Source of the DNA: Epiperipatus broadwayi
Taxonomy: Eukaryota; Onychophora; Udeonychophora; Euonychophora; Peripatidae
NCBI GenBank assembly: GCA_028023455.1
Contig: JAQFVV010000030.1
Span: forward strand, 5,848,501-5,912,500
Length of the DNA: 64,000 bases
Reading direction: 5' to 3'
In this document: positions 11,475 through 22,039 of the stretch, piece by piece
How positions within the stretch are numbered: position 1 is the stretch's first letter
Layout: every line of letters starts with the position of its first letter
Notes under the pieces: model-generated
What the model was told of the DNA's origin: nothing
The model's database searches: none
What the model saw: only the letters and a program-made list of their open reading frames with translations
Translations under genes and position numbers: made by a program

Positions 11475-11874
11475 CTGAGAGCACTGCATCTAGATCTTAG
11501 GATCTAATGCAACCCTCTAGCAACCACCTTTTATCTCTGCTTAACTACAAAACTATGAGCATGAAATTGAAACCACAAAAAATATTTTCAATCTAAGCTC
11601 AATAGCTTATATAGTCATATGGGTCTGAACTCAGTTCAGCACCCATATATTTTGGTGTCTTTGGCTCTTTAACAACCATATCCACCACTACCCTATTAGG
11701 CAGGATTGGTGTTAAACTAGCAAGCATCACATGATCATATCTCCAATACTAGCACATAATTGTTTATAAACAAAGCAAAGCAAAACTCCATATAGTAGTG
11801 CCACCTGTGCTAAACAGAGTAATCAATGGATGCCAGAAGGCTTGTGCATAAAATCCCTATCCAATGCCTACTCA

Positions 11875-11932
11875 TCCAATATCCCCAGACTAGTTTCTGG
11901 CTTGTGGCCTTTGTCAGTGAGGAGCTTTGGAT
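11875..11932 (-). ncRNA. Hammerhead ribozyme motif, family B (core change)
   Basis: Same architecture as the copy 460 bp to the left, but the core reads CTGACAA, so G8 is replaced by A. Stem I, stem III and GUC are conserved. Predicted inactive. Confidence 0.74.
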
Positions 11933-12401
11933 CTGAGAGCACTGCATCTAGATCTTAGGATCTAATGCAACCTTCTAGCAACCACCTTTTATCTCTATTT
12001 ATCTACAAAACTATGAGCATGAAATTGAAAACACAAAAAATATTTTCAATCTAAGCTCAATAGCTTATATAGCACAGGTGGCACTACTATATGGAGTTTT
12101 GCTTTGCTTTGTTTATAAACAATTATGTGCTAGTATTGGAGGTGTGATCATGTGATGCTTGCTGGTTTAACACCAATCCTGCCTAATAGGGTAGTGTTGG
12201 CTATGGTTGTTAAAGAGCCAAAGACACCAAAATGTATGGGTGCTAAACTGAGTTCAGACCCATATGACTATATAAGCTATTGAGCTTAGATTGAAAATAT
12301 TTTTTGTGTTTTCAAGCTCATAGTTTTGTAGTTAAGTAGAGATAAAATGTAGTTGCTAGAGGGTTGCATTAGATCCTAAGATCTAGATGCAGTGCTCTCA
12401 G

Positions 12402-12460
12402 ATCCAAAGCTCCTCACTGATGAAGGCCACAAGCCAGAAACTAGTCTGGGGATATTGGAT
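12402..12460 (+). ncRNA. Hammerhead ribozyme, family B (intact core)
   Basis: Stem I has two helices, ATCCAA/TTGGAT and TCCTCA/TGGGGA, separated by a small internal loop. The core is CTGATGA...GAAA, stem III is ACTAGT, and the GUC triplet is cleaved after 12445. Confidence 0.8.
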
Positions 12461-12734
12461 GAGTAGGTATTAGATAGGGATTTTATGCACAAGCCTTCTG
12501 GCATCCATTGATTACTCTGTTTAGCACAGGTGGCACTACTATATGGAGTTTTGCTTTGCTTTGTTTATAAACAATTATGTGCTAGTATTGGAGATGTGAT
12601 CATGTGATGCTTGCTGGTTAATTTTAAGGTAAATGAAAATTTAAATATTTTGACATTGGGAGAGGAGGGATTTGGAACTCTGGTCTTTTGGTCAATTTTA
12701 GTAGCCATGTCATTGCATGTTCAATAAGTTTTAA

Positions 12735-12893
12735 TTATCATCATCATTATCATCATCAACCATTATCAATCCACTGCAGAATGAAGGTCTCTCCAAGTTC
12801 AATCCATCTTCTCCGACCTTTAGCTTCTCCTCTCCACATCACCCCTGCACACTTTCTTATTTCATCCATCCATCTCACAGATGCTTTTTAACA
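12735..12893 (-). mobile_element. RTE LINE 3' end fragment
   Basis: The minus strand encodes the last part of the RTE C-terminal block (WMDEIRKCAGVM.R, RRWIELGETFIL) followed by the GATGATGAT tail (CATCAT run at 12739-12757 on the plus strand). It is about 160 bp, strongly 5'-truncated. Confidence 0.85.
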
Positions 12894-13429
12894 TGTATAT
12901 ACTGTGATACAACAATATAAAAATTACAATATATAAATAAATTAAGAATAGAAGCAAAAATAATTAGAAAACGAGAATAGAAAAGGGGGAAATTAAGTAT
13001 ATTTACTAATGTGGACTGATAGTTATATATTGGATTACTATCGTCATCTCATTGGAATTATTAAATTATGATAAAATAAATTTATTTCATACTCTTCAAA
13101 TACATTCAACTGTTAATTATTATAACTAATAATCAAATGTTTTTTAAAAGTATAAACTCAGTTTGAATCTTAGTTATAAATATCTGATTCAATTAGATAA
13201 TAGAAATAATATAATGTATAACTCCAAGTAGAGTGCCGTCATTACAAAACTTCAACCAAACATTAAAATATGTTCTTGTACGGGTGTATATATGTGTTCA
13301 TTTGATCAAACTTCTTTAACTTTTTTCTTTTTATTGTTAAAAAATCAATTTGGCTTTTTCTTTTTATTATTTCAGAAGTAGATGATTCAATATTTTTAAA
13401 CAAATAGTGATTTCAAAATATGATTTTTT

Positions 13430-13760
13430 CCCCATTTGTAATTAAATTATATTTTTTCATTTTACCACTTAACGGAAACATTTCACAAATTCTTCTCAAT
13501 GTTATTTTAGTATCACCATGTAATCTAATCATTGTGGTTGCATTTTGATAAATATTCTTCAGATTATGACAATATACTAGGTCTATATACCTTGATGATC
13601 CAAAGGATACAATCAAATACCTTTTCATAATTTATAAGTCCAAGGCATAACAACAGCGTATTATTCATTGATTCTTTCAATAAATTTCTCTTAATGAGTG
13701 AATGAAATTTACTGCTAAGATCACTAGCTTTATGCTTTGAGGTCATTTCAAATGAAATTT
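13430..13760 (-). mobile_element. RTE LINE reverse transcriptase fragment (broken)
   Basis: Two overlapping minus-strand frames each hold part of an RTE-type reverse transcriptase. One has LCLGLINYEKVFDCI, matching the LAFIDYEKAFDSI block with its first catalytic Asp. The next has LKNIYQNATTMIRLH. The frame change between them (about 13590-13630) and the lost FADD block mark it as a pseudogene. It resembles the fragment at 16445-17432. Confidence 0.78.
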
Positions 13761-14041
13761 TTGAAAGCAAAAACACAGAAGGAAAACACATATGCTATTT
13801 TCCCTTAGATTTCAAAATACGACTGAATGAATTTACACAATTCATTGAAAATGTGAGATTTGGCAGCATGAGACTTAGAGAGTGCAACAATAAATAATAT
13901 ATATGCATAAAATTTATATCTTTATGATTAATTTATGAATTTTAATATTTTTATTTTTAGTTTGATCACAGTTATTTTGGATAGAATATAAGTAAAGTAT
14001 TAGATGTTGAGACGACAACAACAACAACAACGAAATTAGTA

Positions 14042-14136
14042 TTTTTTTCCATATGTCAAGGCATCGGCAGGAAGCGAACCCATGATAACTGTCTGCAAGC
14101 AACTGCACTGACCTCTCGGCTACTAATGCTTGACAA
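14042..14136 (-). mobile_element. tRNA-Gly-type SINE, copy 1
   Basis: The minus strand has a tRNA-like head with box A near tagCCGAGAGGTCA and box B GGGTTCGCTTCC, then the short tail ATGCCTTGACATATGG and an A-run. It is the same family as the copies at 21.3, 31.5, 56.7, 57.1 and 61.2 kb. No clear target duplication is visible here. Confidence 0.8.
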
Positions 14137-14649
14137 CAAAACATTTATAAAAAACCTTAATTGATTATTTTTGCTAAATATTTTGTTTTTCAACAAATAA
14201 AACAATTTACAAAAGTATTAGACAAAGAAATTCTCTAATTAATTACTTTCTCTCTTAGTAGCAATTAATTTTTTAGTCAAAAGCAATCAATTATAATTTG
14301 AATATTGATGTAGTTACTTTTTTAAGGATAAAAACCTTTTGCAACTTTTTTTTAAAGACTTTGGTACATGGAATATTGTTTTATAAGTGAAAAAAAAAAT
14401 CTATACTTATTTACAGATTATCTTTCTTTACACAAATGTTTTACACGCACGAACATTCCAATCCTCCCTCTACTCTAGAAATAATGAACTCAATGTCATA
14501 TAGTCTTAAACTTGACAGTTATTTTATTTATTCATTGAGTTTTGGGAGTAACTCTCTTTCCTTTCTCTATTGAAGTATTGAAGAAACTCATTTTTGTTAT
14601 CAATTAATTTATTTTGATAATATTTAAATCATTTAATATAGTATCCTTT
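14137..14649. other. Unassigned AT-rich DNA
   Basis: No feature recognised. Confidence 0.45.
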
Positions 14650-15299
14650 TTTCTACATCATTTACTAACAAATTATTTCCATGAATGTTCCATGAAGTAT
14701 CCACAAAACGAGAATAAAGGAGTGTCTCCTCATTCCCCTCCCATTTTTAATTGTTTGATAACAATTTCTCTTTTATGCTGGACATCCATTTATTTTTAAG
14801 AATGTTGTGTATCCATACATTTTCTCCTACTTGGAATTTTTCCTAATTTTGAATTTTATCTTTTTTACTAGTAGGTAAATGACACACCAATAACTCTGCT
14901 GTCTCATTTATTGCATCAGTATTAGATGTAAAATTCTGGTTATATACAGTTTCCACTAATGTTTCTGGTATATTCTTTATTTTAGTTTTTTCTTAACACA
15001 TTCTTTAAATGTTGAACTGCTTTCTCCAGAAGACCATTACTTTCAGAAGGATAAGGTGGAGTAAGTATATGTATAATCTCTTTGTCCTGAAAGTCAGCCT
15101 TAAACTTCTGTGAAGTAAAGCCTGTACTGTTATCAGTCACTATTATTTTTGGATAACCATGCTTAGCAAACATTTCATTCAGTGCTATTATTGTGCATTG
15201 CACACTTATGCTTTTAACTATCTTAGATTCAGTCCATTGGGAGAACGAATCCACTAGTATCAGTATTATGTATTCATTTAAAGGTCCTGTATGATCCAA
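14650..15299 (-). pseudogene. Ty3/gypsy (mag-like) integrase fragment
   Basis: The open frame at 14982-15299 gives an integrase core: the first Asp in HTGP context (residue 2), VTDNSTGFTS with Asp at residue 56, and SNGLLEKAV with Glu at residue 92, the DX35E spacing of retroelement integrases. Downstream, in another frame to about 14650, are a mag-like linker and a C-terminal GENVWIHN motif. It follows the RT fragment at 15584-15958 in the right pol order. No LTRs are visible nearby and several stops break it, so it is a dead remnant. Confidence 0.85.
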
Positions 15300-15583
15300 G
15301 TGGAAATGAATCCAAAAAATAGTAGACTTTTTCTACACTTCCACTTATTTACATAGCATTTTTGCAATTTGTTGATACCTATTTAAGCTTCTTGGAATTT
15401 TTTAATGCCATTACCATATCAGGATCAGAATATCTTCCATTTGATTAATTATGTGTTCAAGAAACTTTATTTTTTTCATAGACCAAATGCATTTATTAAT
15501 ATTATTTTTACCCTCACTTTTCTAATTTTGAGCAGAGTGCATCTATTTACTTTTCTACCTCCATCTTAGGAGTAATCAAAATG

Positions 15584-15958
15584 TCATCCATTTATAGATC
15601 TAAAAAGCATGTCCATTTTTGCTTGGAACATGTTCAGTGCTACTATAATTCCATAAGGCAATTTGCTATACGTATACAGTTCCATATGAATACTTAGTGT
15701 TAGCATTTCTGTTATTTTTTCAGGTACTGGTATTTGATGTAATGTAGCCTTTAAGTCTATTTTCACAAAGTAGAAAACTTTCTGCAATGAAGCTACTGCT
15801 TCACATCTGCTTGGGGTTGGATTCAAACTTTTATTAATATATTTGTTCAACATGAAAGATTTCCATTTGGCTTCTTTATTGCAATCATCTTCAGTTTTAA
15901 GATTTTTTTTAGAAATTATTTCATCCAGTATTTTCTCTATTAGTATCTCTCGAGGCAA
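15584..15958 (-). pseudogene. Ty3/gypsy reverse transcriptase fragment
   Basis: A 124-codon frame containing FVKIDLKATLHQIPV (RT motif with first catalytic Asp) and LPYGIIVALNMFQAKMD (the LPFGL.SAP..FQ..MD block). The YxDD palm block, RNase H and tether that should separate it from the integrase at 15299 are absent: only about 285 bp lie between them where well over 1 kb is expected. A large internal deletion therefore joined RT to integrase. Confidence 0.85.
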
Positions 15959-16444
15959 AGAGCACTTTGTGAGGCTTACAGATGATCAGTTATGCATCTT
16001 TAATCAATTCCATAACACTGGTCATGTTCTCAGCTCTGCTGCTCTGAACTTGAACCTGGGTATCTCTTTTGAATTAGAGTTTTGACTAGTTCATTATGTT
16101 TATATAAACACCCAGAGGTCAAAATCAATTTCTTTCCATTAGCTATCATATCTGTATTTTGAAGTGTTGACCTCTTTTTATTCTTTTTGCTGATATTCTC
16201 TTTATAGATTTTTTAGAGTAGTTTTTAAATAAAAATATATTTACAAAAGTAAATGATTTTAATTTACACATATGTTTTATATGCACAGACATTCAATCAT
16301 TATACAAGAAAGTTGCCTTAAATTGAAAACCTTAAAGTATTTAAATCTCAGGCTGCTAGCTTGGAAAGTATAGAAGTAAAGATGACATTTAATGAGTAAG
16401 TTTGTTATTACCAATACTTTATAAAGTTTTGTTTATAACAATTT

Positions 16445-17432
16445 ATTCTCATTGGCTCATCGGGGTATAGATCCAGGATGTTGTCATATTTTAAAGAATA
16501 TTTATAAAAATGCAACAGCAACAATTAGATTACCTAATGATATTAGGAAAGTCAACATTGAGAAGGGTGTGACAGGTGACTCCATATCTCCAAAACTTTT
16601 TACAGCAGTGCTGCAAGAAATGTTTTGTGGATTAAAATGGGAAGCTAAAAGAGTGAAAGTAAATGGAGATTATTTAAGTCATTTAGATTTTGCAGATGAT
16701 GTAATTGTTTTTGCAAATAATGCTTTAGATCTGCAGGAAATGTTGGAGGAGTTATCAGATGAAAGTAGGACTAAAGATAAATGTTAAAAAGACTAAAGTA
16801 GTGTTCAATGGATTTTCTCAAAAAATATGAAAATAAAGATTGATTATGATGAGTTAGAAGAAGTTAACAGCTACAAATACCTTGGTCAGATTATTAATAC
16901 AGATGGAAGCCTAATGGATGAAATTAATCATAATTAATTTGTTTGGAGTGCTTTTGGTAGAAATAACTTGATACTAAAAGGAAATATGCTGATGTGTTTG
17001 AAAAGGAAGATTTTTAATAAACGTGTTTTACCAGTTCTTACTTATGGACCTGAGACTTGAACATTTAATAGAAGAGCAATACAGAAACTTCAGGTCATTC
17101 AAAAAGTATGGAAAGATCAAAAACGCAATATATGGGTAAGAGAACAAACAGGTGTTACTGACCTCATTGAAAAAATTAAGACTGAAGTGGAGTTGGGATG
17201 GAAATATTGTGAGAAGAGATGATAATAGATGGACAATTGAAATCTTAAACCGGATTCCAAGATATTGTAAAAGATCTAGAAAGATACCACATGTGAGATA
17301 GATGGATGAAATAAGAAAGTGGGCAGGGGTGATGTGGAGAAGAGAAGCTAAAGATCGGAGAAGATGGATTGAACTTGGAGAGACCTTCACCCTGCAGTGG
17401 ATTGATAATGGTTGATGATGATGAAAGATTTT
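16445..17432 (+). pseudogene. RTE LINE, RT palm to 3' end (broken)
   Basis: Starts in DPGCCHILKNIYKNATATIRL (16470 on), then the palm motif SHLDFADDVIVFAN, then after frame breaks at about 16787 and 16830 the block EELNSYKYLGQ-like, KRKIFNKRVLPVLTYG, the W.IEILN region and RRWIELGETF. It ends in GATGATGATG. This is the longest RTE copy here. The catalytic FADD is intact, but the frame is not continuous. It is 5'-truncated before the fingers region. Confidence 0.87.
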
Positions 17433-17724
17433 TAGACAAGTAAATTATATGGGCATTATGATGGTGAGAATTAAAATTGAGGTATCTAATAAATAATGTT
17501 TTTTTTTAAAATTGCTTTTCAGTTGTCAAGATTAAATTTATATTAGAATGCAATTCATTAAAAAAAAAATTGTAAAATATCTATTTCATACATTTGTTAA
17601 TAGAACCGATGCTTTGCATTCCTGTTTTTTCTTAATGAATGACATTCTGATACGAAGTTTAACATGGAAATTGAAATAAACTTTATTTTCAAGCTATTTT
17701 AATTTCTAGAAAGTCCAATAGCAC

Positions 17725-18290
17725 CCTGTCTCATTTTGTTTTCAGAAAATCTGTTCACCCAAACAAATATCAGACTTTCATATGACCCTCAACTATCCAT
17801 ACTATCTCAAACTGCTGACACACTTGATCACACACATGATGAAAAAATAAATAATCACCAATGTCATATTTTGTGCTAAACTAGCACTGTCAGTTGGTCC
17901 AGATTATCATCTCCATACATATATACAATCATTGCTCAGCTTATATTAAAATAGCCAATCTTCATACTTTAATGGATAGGCTTCAATCCACTTCACCCCA
18001 CAACTCTTCAGCTATCCATTTCATTGAAAATCTGATGGAACGCTCAAAGCCCACATTGGTGCTAACCTTCTCATCATACCCACATTGACCATAAGTCAAT
18101 CTGACCCCTCATATACAGGACATAATTCATTTACATACATATATGAGGGATGAGCAGTATGAGATAGCATTGATAGTTGAGGGTCATATGAAAGTCTGAG
18201 TTCAAATCCCCTATATATTACATAATGGAGTGCAGGTATGAAAAAGCCTGTACTGTAGAAAAAATTCATACACCAAACAAATATTATAAT
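17725..18290. repeat. HHR-A1 monomer flanked by inverted ends
   Basis: A minus-sense HHR-A1 unit whose outer 50-100 bp (caaatatcagactttcatatgaccctcaac at left) reappears inverted at 18150-18290 (ttgagggtcatatgaaagtctg). The result is a foldback-like element with the ribozyme in one arm only. The interior includes the family segment ccattaaagtatgaagattg in reverse (near 17950). Confidence 0.8.
17846..17911 (-). ncRNA. Hammerhead ribozyme motif, family A1 (core deletion)
   Basis: Stem I gatgataatc..accaa with ttggt..gattattt is well conserved. Stem II is tgcta/gtt/tagca. The core reads CTGACAG, missing bases of CTGATGAG, and the second block is CAAAA. Predicted inactive. Confidence 0.68.
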
Positions 18291-18600
18291 TTTAATTCCA
18301 ACTATCATTGTATTCATTTATTTTCTGTGGTTAAAAATCTTTTGATGAGGATATATCAATTATCTGATAAATAATCTTGGTTAAGAAATAATTCTAATTA
18401 AAACCTAAATTACAGTAAATACATTGTAAACAAAGATTTAAGCCAATAAACACCACATGATCACTATTTCTTATTCTTGCTCTTAACTGTTATTGAAACA
18501 GGTAAAACTCTCTATATGTATTGCGACTCAGTGCAAACCAGAATAATCAATGGATGCCAGAAGGCTTGTGCATAAAATCCCCATTTAATGCCTATTCACC

Positions 18601-18656
18601 CAATATTTCCAGACTAGTTTCTGACTTTTGGCCTTCATCAGTGAAGAGCCTTGGAT
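18601..18656 (-). ncRNA. Hammerhead ribozyme, family B
   Basis: The core CTGATGA and GAAAC are intact. Stem II is GGC/caaaa/GTC with a G-C, G-T, C-G pattern. Stem III ACTAGT and GUC are conserved. Stem I proximal reads tcttca with tggaaa and is weaker. Confidence 0.74.
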
Positions 18657-19203
18657 CTGAGAGCACTGCAGATAGAACTTAGGATCTAATGCAACCCTCC
18701 GGCAGCCACCTTTTATCTCTACTTAACTATAAAACTATAAGACATAAATTGAAAACACTAAAATATTTCCAATCCAAGCTCATCAGCTTATATAGTCATA
18801 TAGGTCTGAACTCAGTTCAGTAACATACATTTTGTTGTCTTTGGTTTTTTTAATAACTATAGCCACCACTATCCTATTGCCCAGGATTGGTTTTAAGCCA
18901 ATAAACATCACATGATCACTATTTCTTATGTTTGCTCTTAACTGTTATTAAAACAGGCAAAACTCTCTATACATACTGTCACTCAGTGCAAGCCAGACTA
19001 CTCAATGGATGCCAGAAGGCTTGTGCCAAAGACACCAAAATGTATGGGTACTGAACTGAGTTCAGATCTGTATGATTATATAAGCTGATGAGCTTGGATT
19101 GGAAATATAGTGTTTTCAAATTAAGTCTCATAGTTTTGCAGTTAAGTAAGGTGGCTGCTGGAGGGTTACATTAGATCCTAAGATCTAGCTGCAGTGCTCT
19201 TAA

Positions 19204-19262
19204 ATCCAAGGCTCTTCACTGATGAAGGCCACAAGCTAGAAACTACTCTGGGAATATTGGAT
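19204..19262 (+). ncRNA. Hammerhead ribozyme motif, family B (damaged cleavage site)
   Basis: CTGATGA...GAAA is intact. The stem III and cleavage region is changed from ACTAGTC to ACTACTC, breaking stem III symmetry and replacing the GUC triplet with CUC. Confidence 0.7.
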
Positions 19263-19498
19263 GAGTAGGTGCTAGATTAGGGATTTTATGCACAAGCCTT
19301 CTGGCATACATTTATTACTTTCGCTTGCACTGAGTGGCAATACATATAGAGAGTTTTGCCTGTTTTTAAAAAAAAGATTTACAAAAGTAAAGTATAAACA
19401 GAGCAAAACTCTCCATACAGTATTGCCATCTGTGCTAAACAGAGTAATCAATGAATGCCAGAAGGCTTGTGCATAAAATCCCTATCTAATGCCTACTC

Positions 19499-19557
19499 AT
19501 CCAATATCCCCAGACTAGTTTCTGGCTTGTGGCCTTCATCAGTGAGGAGCTTTGGAT
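19499..19557 (-). ncRNA. Hammerhead ribozyme, family B (intact core)
   Basis: Matches the family consensus throughout: stem I two-part helix, CTGATGA, GGC/cacaa/GCC, GAAAC, ACTAGT and GUC, with the stem I 3' strand tggggatattggat. Confidence 0.8.
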
Positions 19558-19904
19558 CTGAGAGCACTGCATCCAGATCTTAGGATCCAATGCAACCCTC
19601 TAGCAACCACCTTTTATCTCTACTTAACTACAAAACTATGAGAATGAAATTGAAGACACAAAAAATATTTTCAATCTAAGCTCAATAGCTTATATAGTCA
19701 TACCAATCTAAGCTCAATAGCTTATATAGTCATATGGGTGCTGAACTGAGTTCAAACCCATATGACTATATAATCTATTGAGCTTAGATTGAAAATATTT
19801 TTTGTGTTTTCAATTTCACTCTCATAGTTTTGTAGTTAAGTAGAGATAAAAGGTGGTTGCTAGAGGGTTGCATTGGATCCTAAGATCTGGATGCAGTGCT
19901 CTCA

Positions 19905-19963
19905 GATCCAAAGCTCCTCACTGATGAAGGCCACAAGCCAGAAACTAGCCAGGGGATATTGGA
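19905..19963 (+). ncRNA. Hammerhead ribozyme motif, family B (GUC lost)
   Basis: The core is intact but the cleavage triplet is GCC instead of GUC and stem I 3' begins aggggata. U16.1 is essential for the A15.1-U16.1 pair, so cleavage is not expected. Confidence 0.72.
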
Positions 19964-20070
19964 TGAGTAGGCATTAGATAGGGATTTTATGCACAAGCCT
20001 TCTGTCATCCATTGATTACTCTGTTTAGCACAGGTGGCAATACTGTATGGAGAGTTTTGCTCTGTTTATC

Positions 20071-20575
20071 AACAATTAATGTGATAGTATAGGAAGTGTG
20101 ATCATGTGATACTTAATGGTTTAACACCAATCCTGCCTAATAGGATAGTGGTGGCTATGGTTGTAAAAGAGCCAAAGATATCAAAATGTATGGGTGCTGA
20201 ACTGAGTTCAGACCCATATGAGTAGATAAGCTATTGAGCTTATATTGAAAATATTTTTGTGTTTTAAATTTCATTCTCATAGTTTTGTAGTTAAGTAGAG
20301 ATAAAAGGTGGTTGTTAGAGGGTTGCATTGGATCCTAAGATCTGGATGCAGTGCTCTCAGATCCAAAGCTCCTCACTGATGAAGGCCACAAGCCAGAAAC
20401 TAGTCTGGGGATATTGGATGAGTAGGCATTAGATAAGGATTTTATGCACAAGCTTTCTGGAATCCATTGATTACTCTGTTTAGCACAGGTGGTAATACTG
20501 TATGAAGAGTTTTGCTCTGTTTATCAACAATTAATGTGCTAGTATAGGAAGTGTGATCATGTGATGCTTAAAAGA
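20071..20575 (+). repeat. Second tandem HHR-B unit, plus sense
   Basis: Repeats the right half of the preceding palindrome head to tail: the hammerheads at 19905 and 20361 are 456 bp apart. The unit runs to tgttagcacaggtggtaatactg and the terminal segment ending about 20575. Confidence 0.87.
20361..20419 (+). ncRNA. Hammerhead ribozyme, family B (best B copy)
   Basis: Stem I ATCCAA/TTGGAT plus TCCTCA/TGGGGA, core CTGATGA, stem II GGC/cacaa/GCC, GAAA, stem III ACTAGT and GUC, cleaved after 20405. Every residue expected for catalysis is present except a G-C closing pair at 10.1/11.1. Confidence 0.82.
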
Positions 20576-21345
20576 AAAGTAGTTACTTTATTGAAATGTA
20601 GATCGACAGTTTAGTTTCAACATTAAACTTCATTTTTTACTAGCAAAAAAAATTGCTGACTTTTTTTTCATAAATATAAAGAACAAATATTTCTAGATAA
20701 TCAAAAAATCTATGAAGTTCCATGCTTCTGATATCAAAAAAGCTATTTAGATCAATCGAGTAGATATATTAGCCCACTGAGTTGGAGAGCTTTAAAGTGC
20801 TTTCACTCAAGCCAATTACATTAGCTTTTACATTGCACTTTTTAGAATAGTTCATATCCCCGATTCTGATAAAACTAAAATATTAGCTAGATTGGAAAAA
20901 TATGATTTATGGATTAAAAAACTACTGAAATTCTGAAAAGTCCTAACAGCTTAAACAAGTGTGAAAAACATTGGTGCATTCCAGCCTTCTTTTTTTCTCT
21001 AGCACTATTTTTAAAAAGACAGTTGACCATAAAACAAAGTAAAGTACAGAAATTTTGTTAATTTTTCTCCAAATGTAATCGGACAACTGTTTGAAAAAAA
21101 AAAAACCTTTGAAAATACTAAATTTAATACAATTTTGTTATTATTTGACACCTAACAGTTTTTCAGGCTGCCATGGTCTTTATAAAGATAAAATGAAATG
21201 TCATTAAAATATTGGTTGTCTATTTCTGTGAAAAGAATTTCTGAGTATGGGAATGGGCTCTTTTTAAGCACTTTAAACAGGATTATTTGACCATTGAAGA
21301 GAATTTCTCAATGCAGTCAATAGCTCAACATTTTTTCCAATTTCA
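20576..21345. other. Unassigned AT-rich DNA
   Basis: No feature supported on either strand. Confidence 0.45.
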
Positions 21346-21459
21346 CTTTTTTTTTTTTTAAGTGTCATAGAATCGGCCGGGACGCGAACCCGCAACCCAG
21401 GCAACTGCCTGCAAGTGCAAAGCAGTCGCGCTGATCTCTCGACCACCAATGCAAGACAA
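21346..21459 (-). mobile_element. tRNA-Gly-type SINE, copy 2
   Basis: The minus strand has GCATTGGTGGTCGAGAGATCA (box A region), an expanded anticodon/variable region, box B GGGTTCGCGTCCC, then GATTCTATGACAC and an A-tail of about 13. It is longer than the others by about 15 bp between box A and box B. Confidence 0.82.
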
Positions 21460-21602
21460 AAATTCAACTTTTGATTGTGAAAATCTTTGTTGTAACACAC
21501 AAATGCACATTATATAATAAAGAATAGAAAGAAGAAATTGTATACATGCAAAAACAGATAACTTTTACCTTTTGATGTTATCAGAAAATAATCAATTACT
21601 AC

Positions 21603-21992
21603 TAAATGACAATCTCTTTGAGGCTAAACAAGTTTTCTCCATTAATCTATAATAACTCTTTCAATTGGGTTTTTTTTTATTAAAGTAAAAGGAAGTCCTT
21701 TTTACCTTAAACCCAAGTTGTTAAATGGATTTGAAGTCAGAAGGTTGTTTTATAGATATGAGAATGTGAAAAATAACATATTTCTTGACATTCTGCAAAT
21801 AATATTTTAAACTTCTGCAGAGAGTTATATATATATATATTGAACTAAATCTCACTTTCTGGGTTTAAATCTATTTAACAACTTGGGTTTGACGTAAAAA
21901 AAGACTTCCTTTTACTTCAACAAAAATACCCAACAAAAGAACTACTGTAGGATAACGGAGAAAATTTACTACAGGGAGATTGTCATCATTGT
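21603..21992. mobile_element. Foldback/MITE of about 390 bp
   Basis: An imperfect inverted repeat: the left arm contains aatgacaatctctttga and gtaaaaggaagtccttttta, and the right arm has gacttccttttacttcaa and gggagattgtcatcatt. The centre is near 21800. No ribozyme core or transposase is seen. It lies just upstream of a LINE remnant. Confidence 0.7.
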
Positions 21993-22039
21993 TTTCAATT
22001 TTTATGACAGTGGATAGCACTATTACAATAATATCATTA

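Larger units (their letters stand above)
11310..12625. repeat. HHR-B array: two minus-sense units then one plus-sense unit
   Basis: Minus-sense units start at about 11311 and 11769 (period 458 bp). The second is cut at about 12068, where the array flips to a plus-sense unit that begins again at about 12525 (period 453 bp). Repeat ends carry caaagcaaaactccatatag. Three hammerheads occur at equivalent positions. A monomer-length period with one ribozyme per unit is what tandem copies of a self-cleaving RNA unit would look like. Units differ by only a few percent by eye, so the array is young. Confidence 0.88.
18440..19372. repeat. HHR-B units, opposed orientation
   Basis: A diverged minus-sense B unit (18490-18950) is followed by a shorter unit that switches to plus sense after 19020. 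Unit ends read acaggtaaaactctctatat. The two motifs at 18601-18656 and 19204-19262 belong to it. It is more diverged than the 11.3-12.6 kb array and resembles the 57.9-58.4 kb copies, so at least two B subfamilies exist. Confidence 0.82.
19385..20070. repeat. Near-perfect ~670-bp palindrome of HHR-B
   Basis: The left arm (from aaacagagcaaaactctcca) and the right arm (ending in its reverse complement at about 20066) are almost identical over about 310 bp each. The centre at about 19735-19750 is ggtgctgaactgagttcaaacc-like. A short extra duplication of caatctaagctcaatagctt (19672-19725) sits next to the centre. RNA from either strand would form a very long hairpin. Each arm carries one hammerhead (19499-19557 minus, 19905-19963 plus). 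Confidence 0.9.

Noticed and set aside
11310-12625. CRISPR-like or satellite array
   Set aside because: Units are about 460 bp, few, and switch orientation; they are mobile ribozyme repeats in a eukaryotic context.
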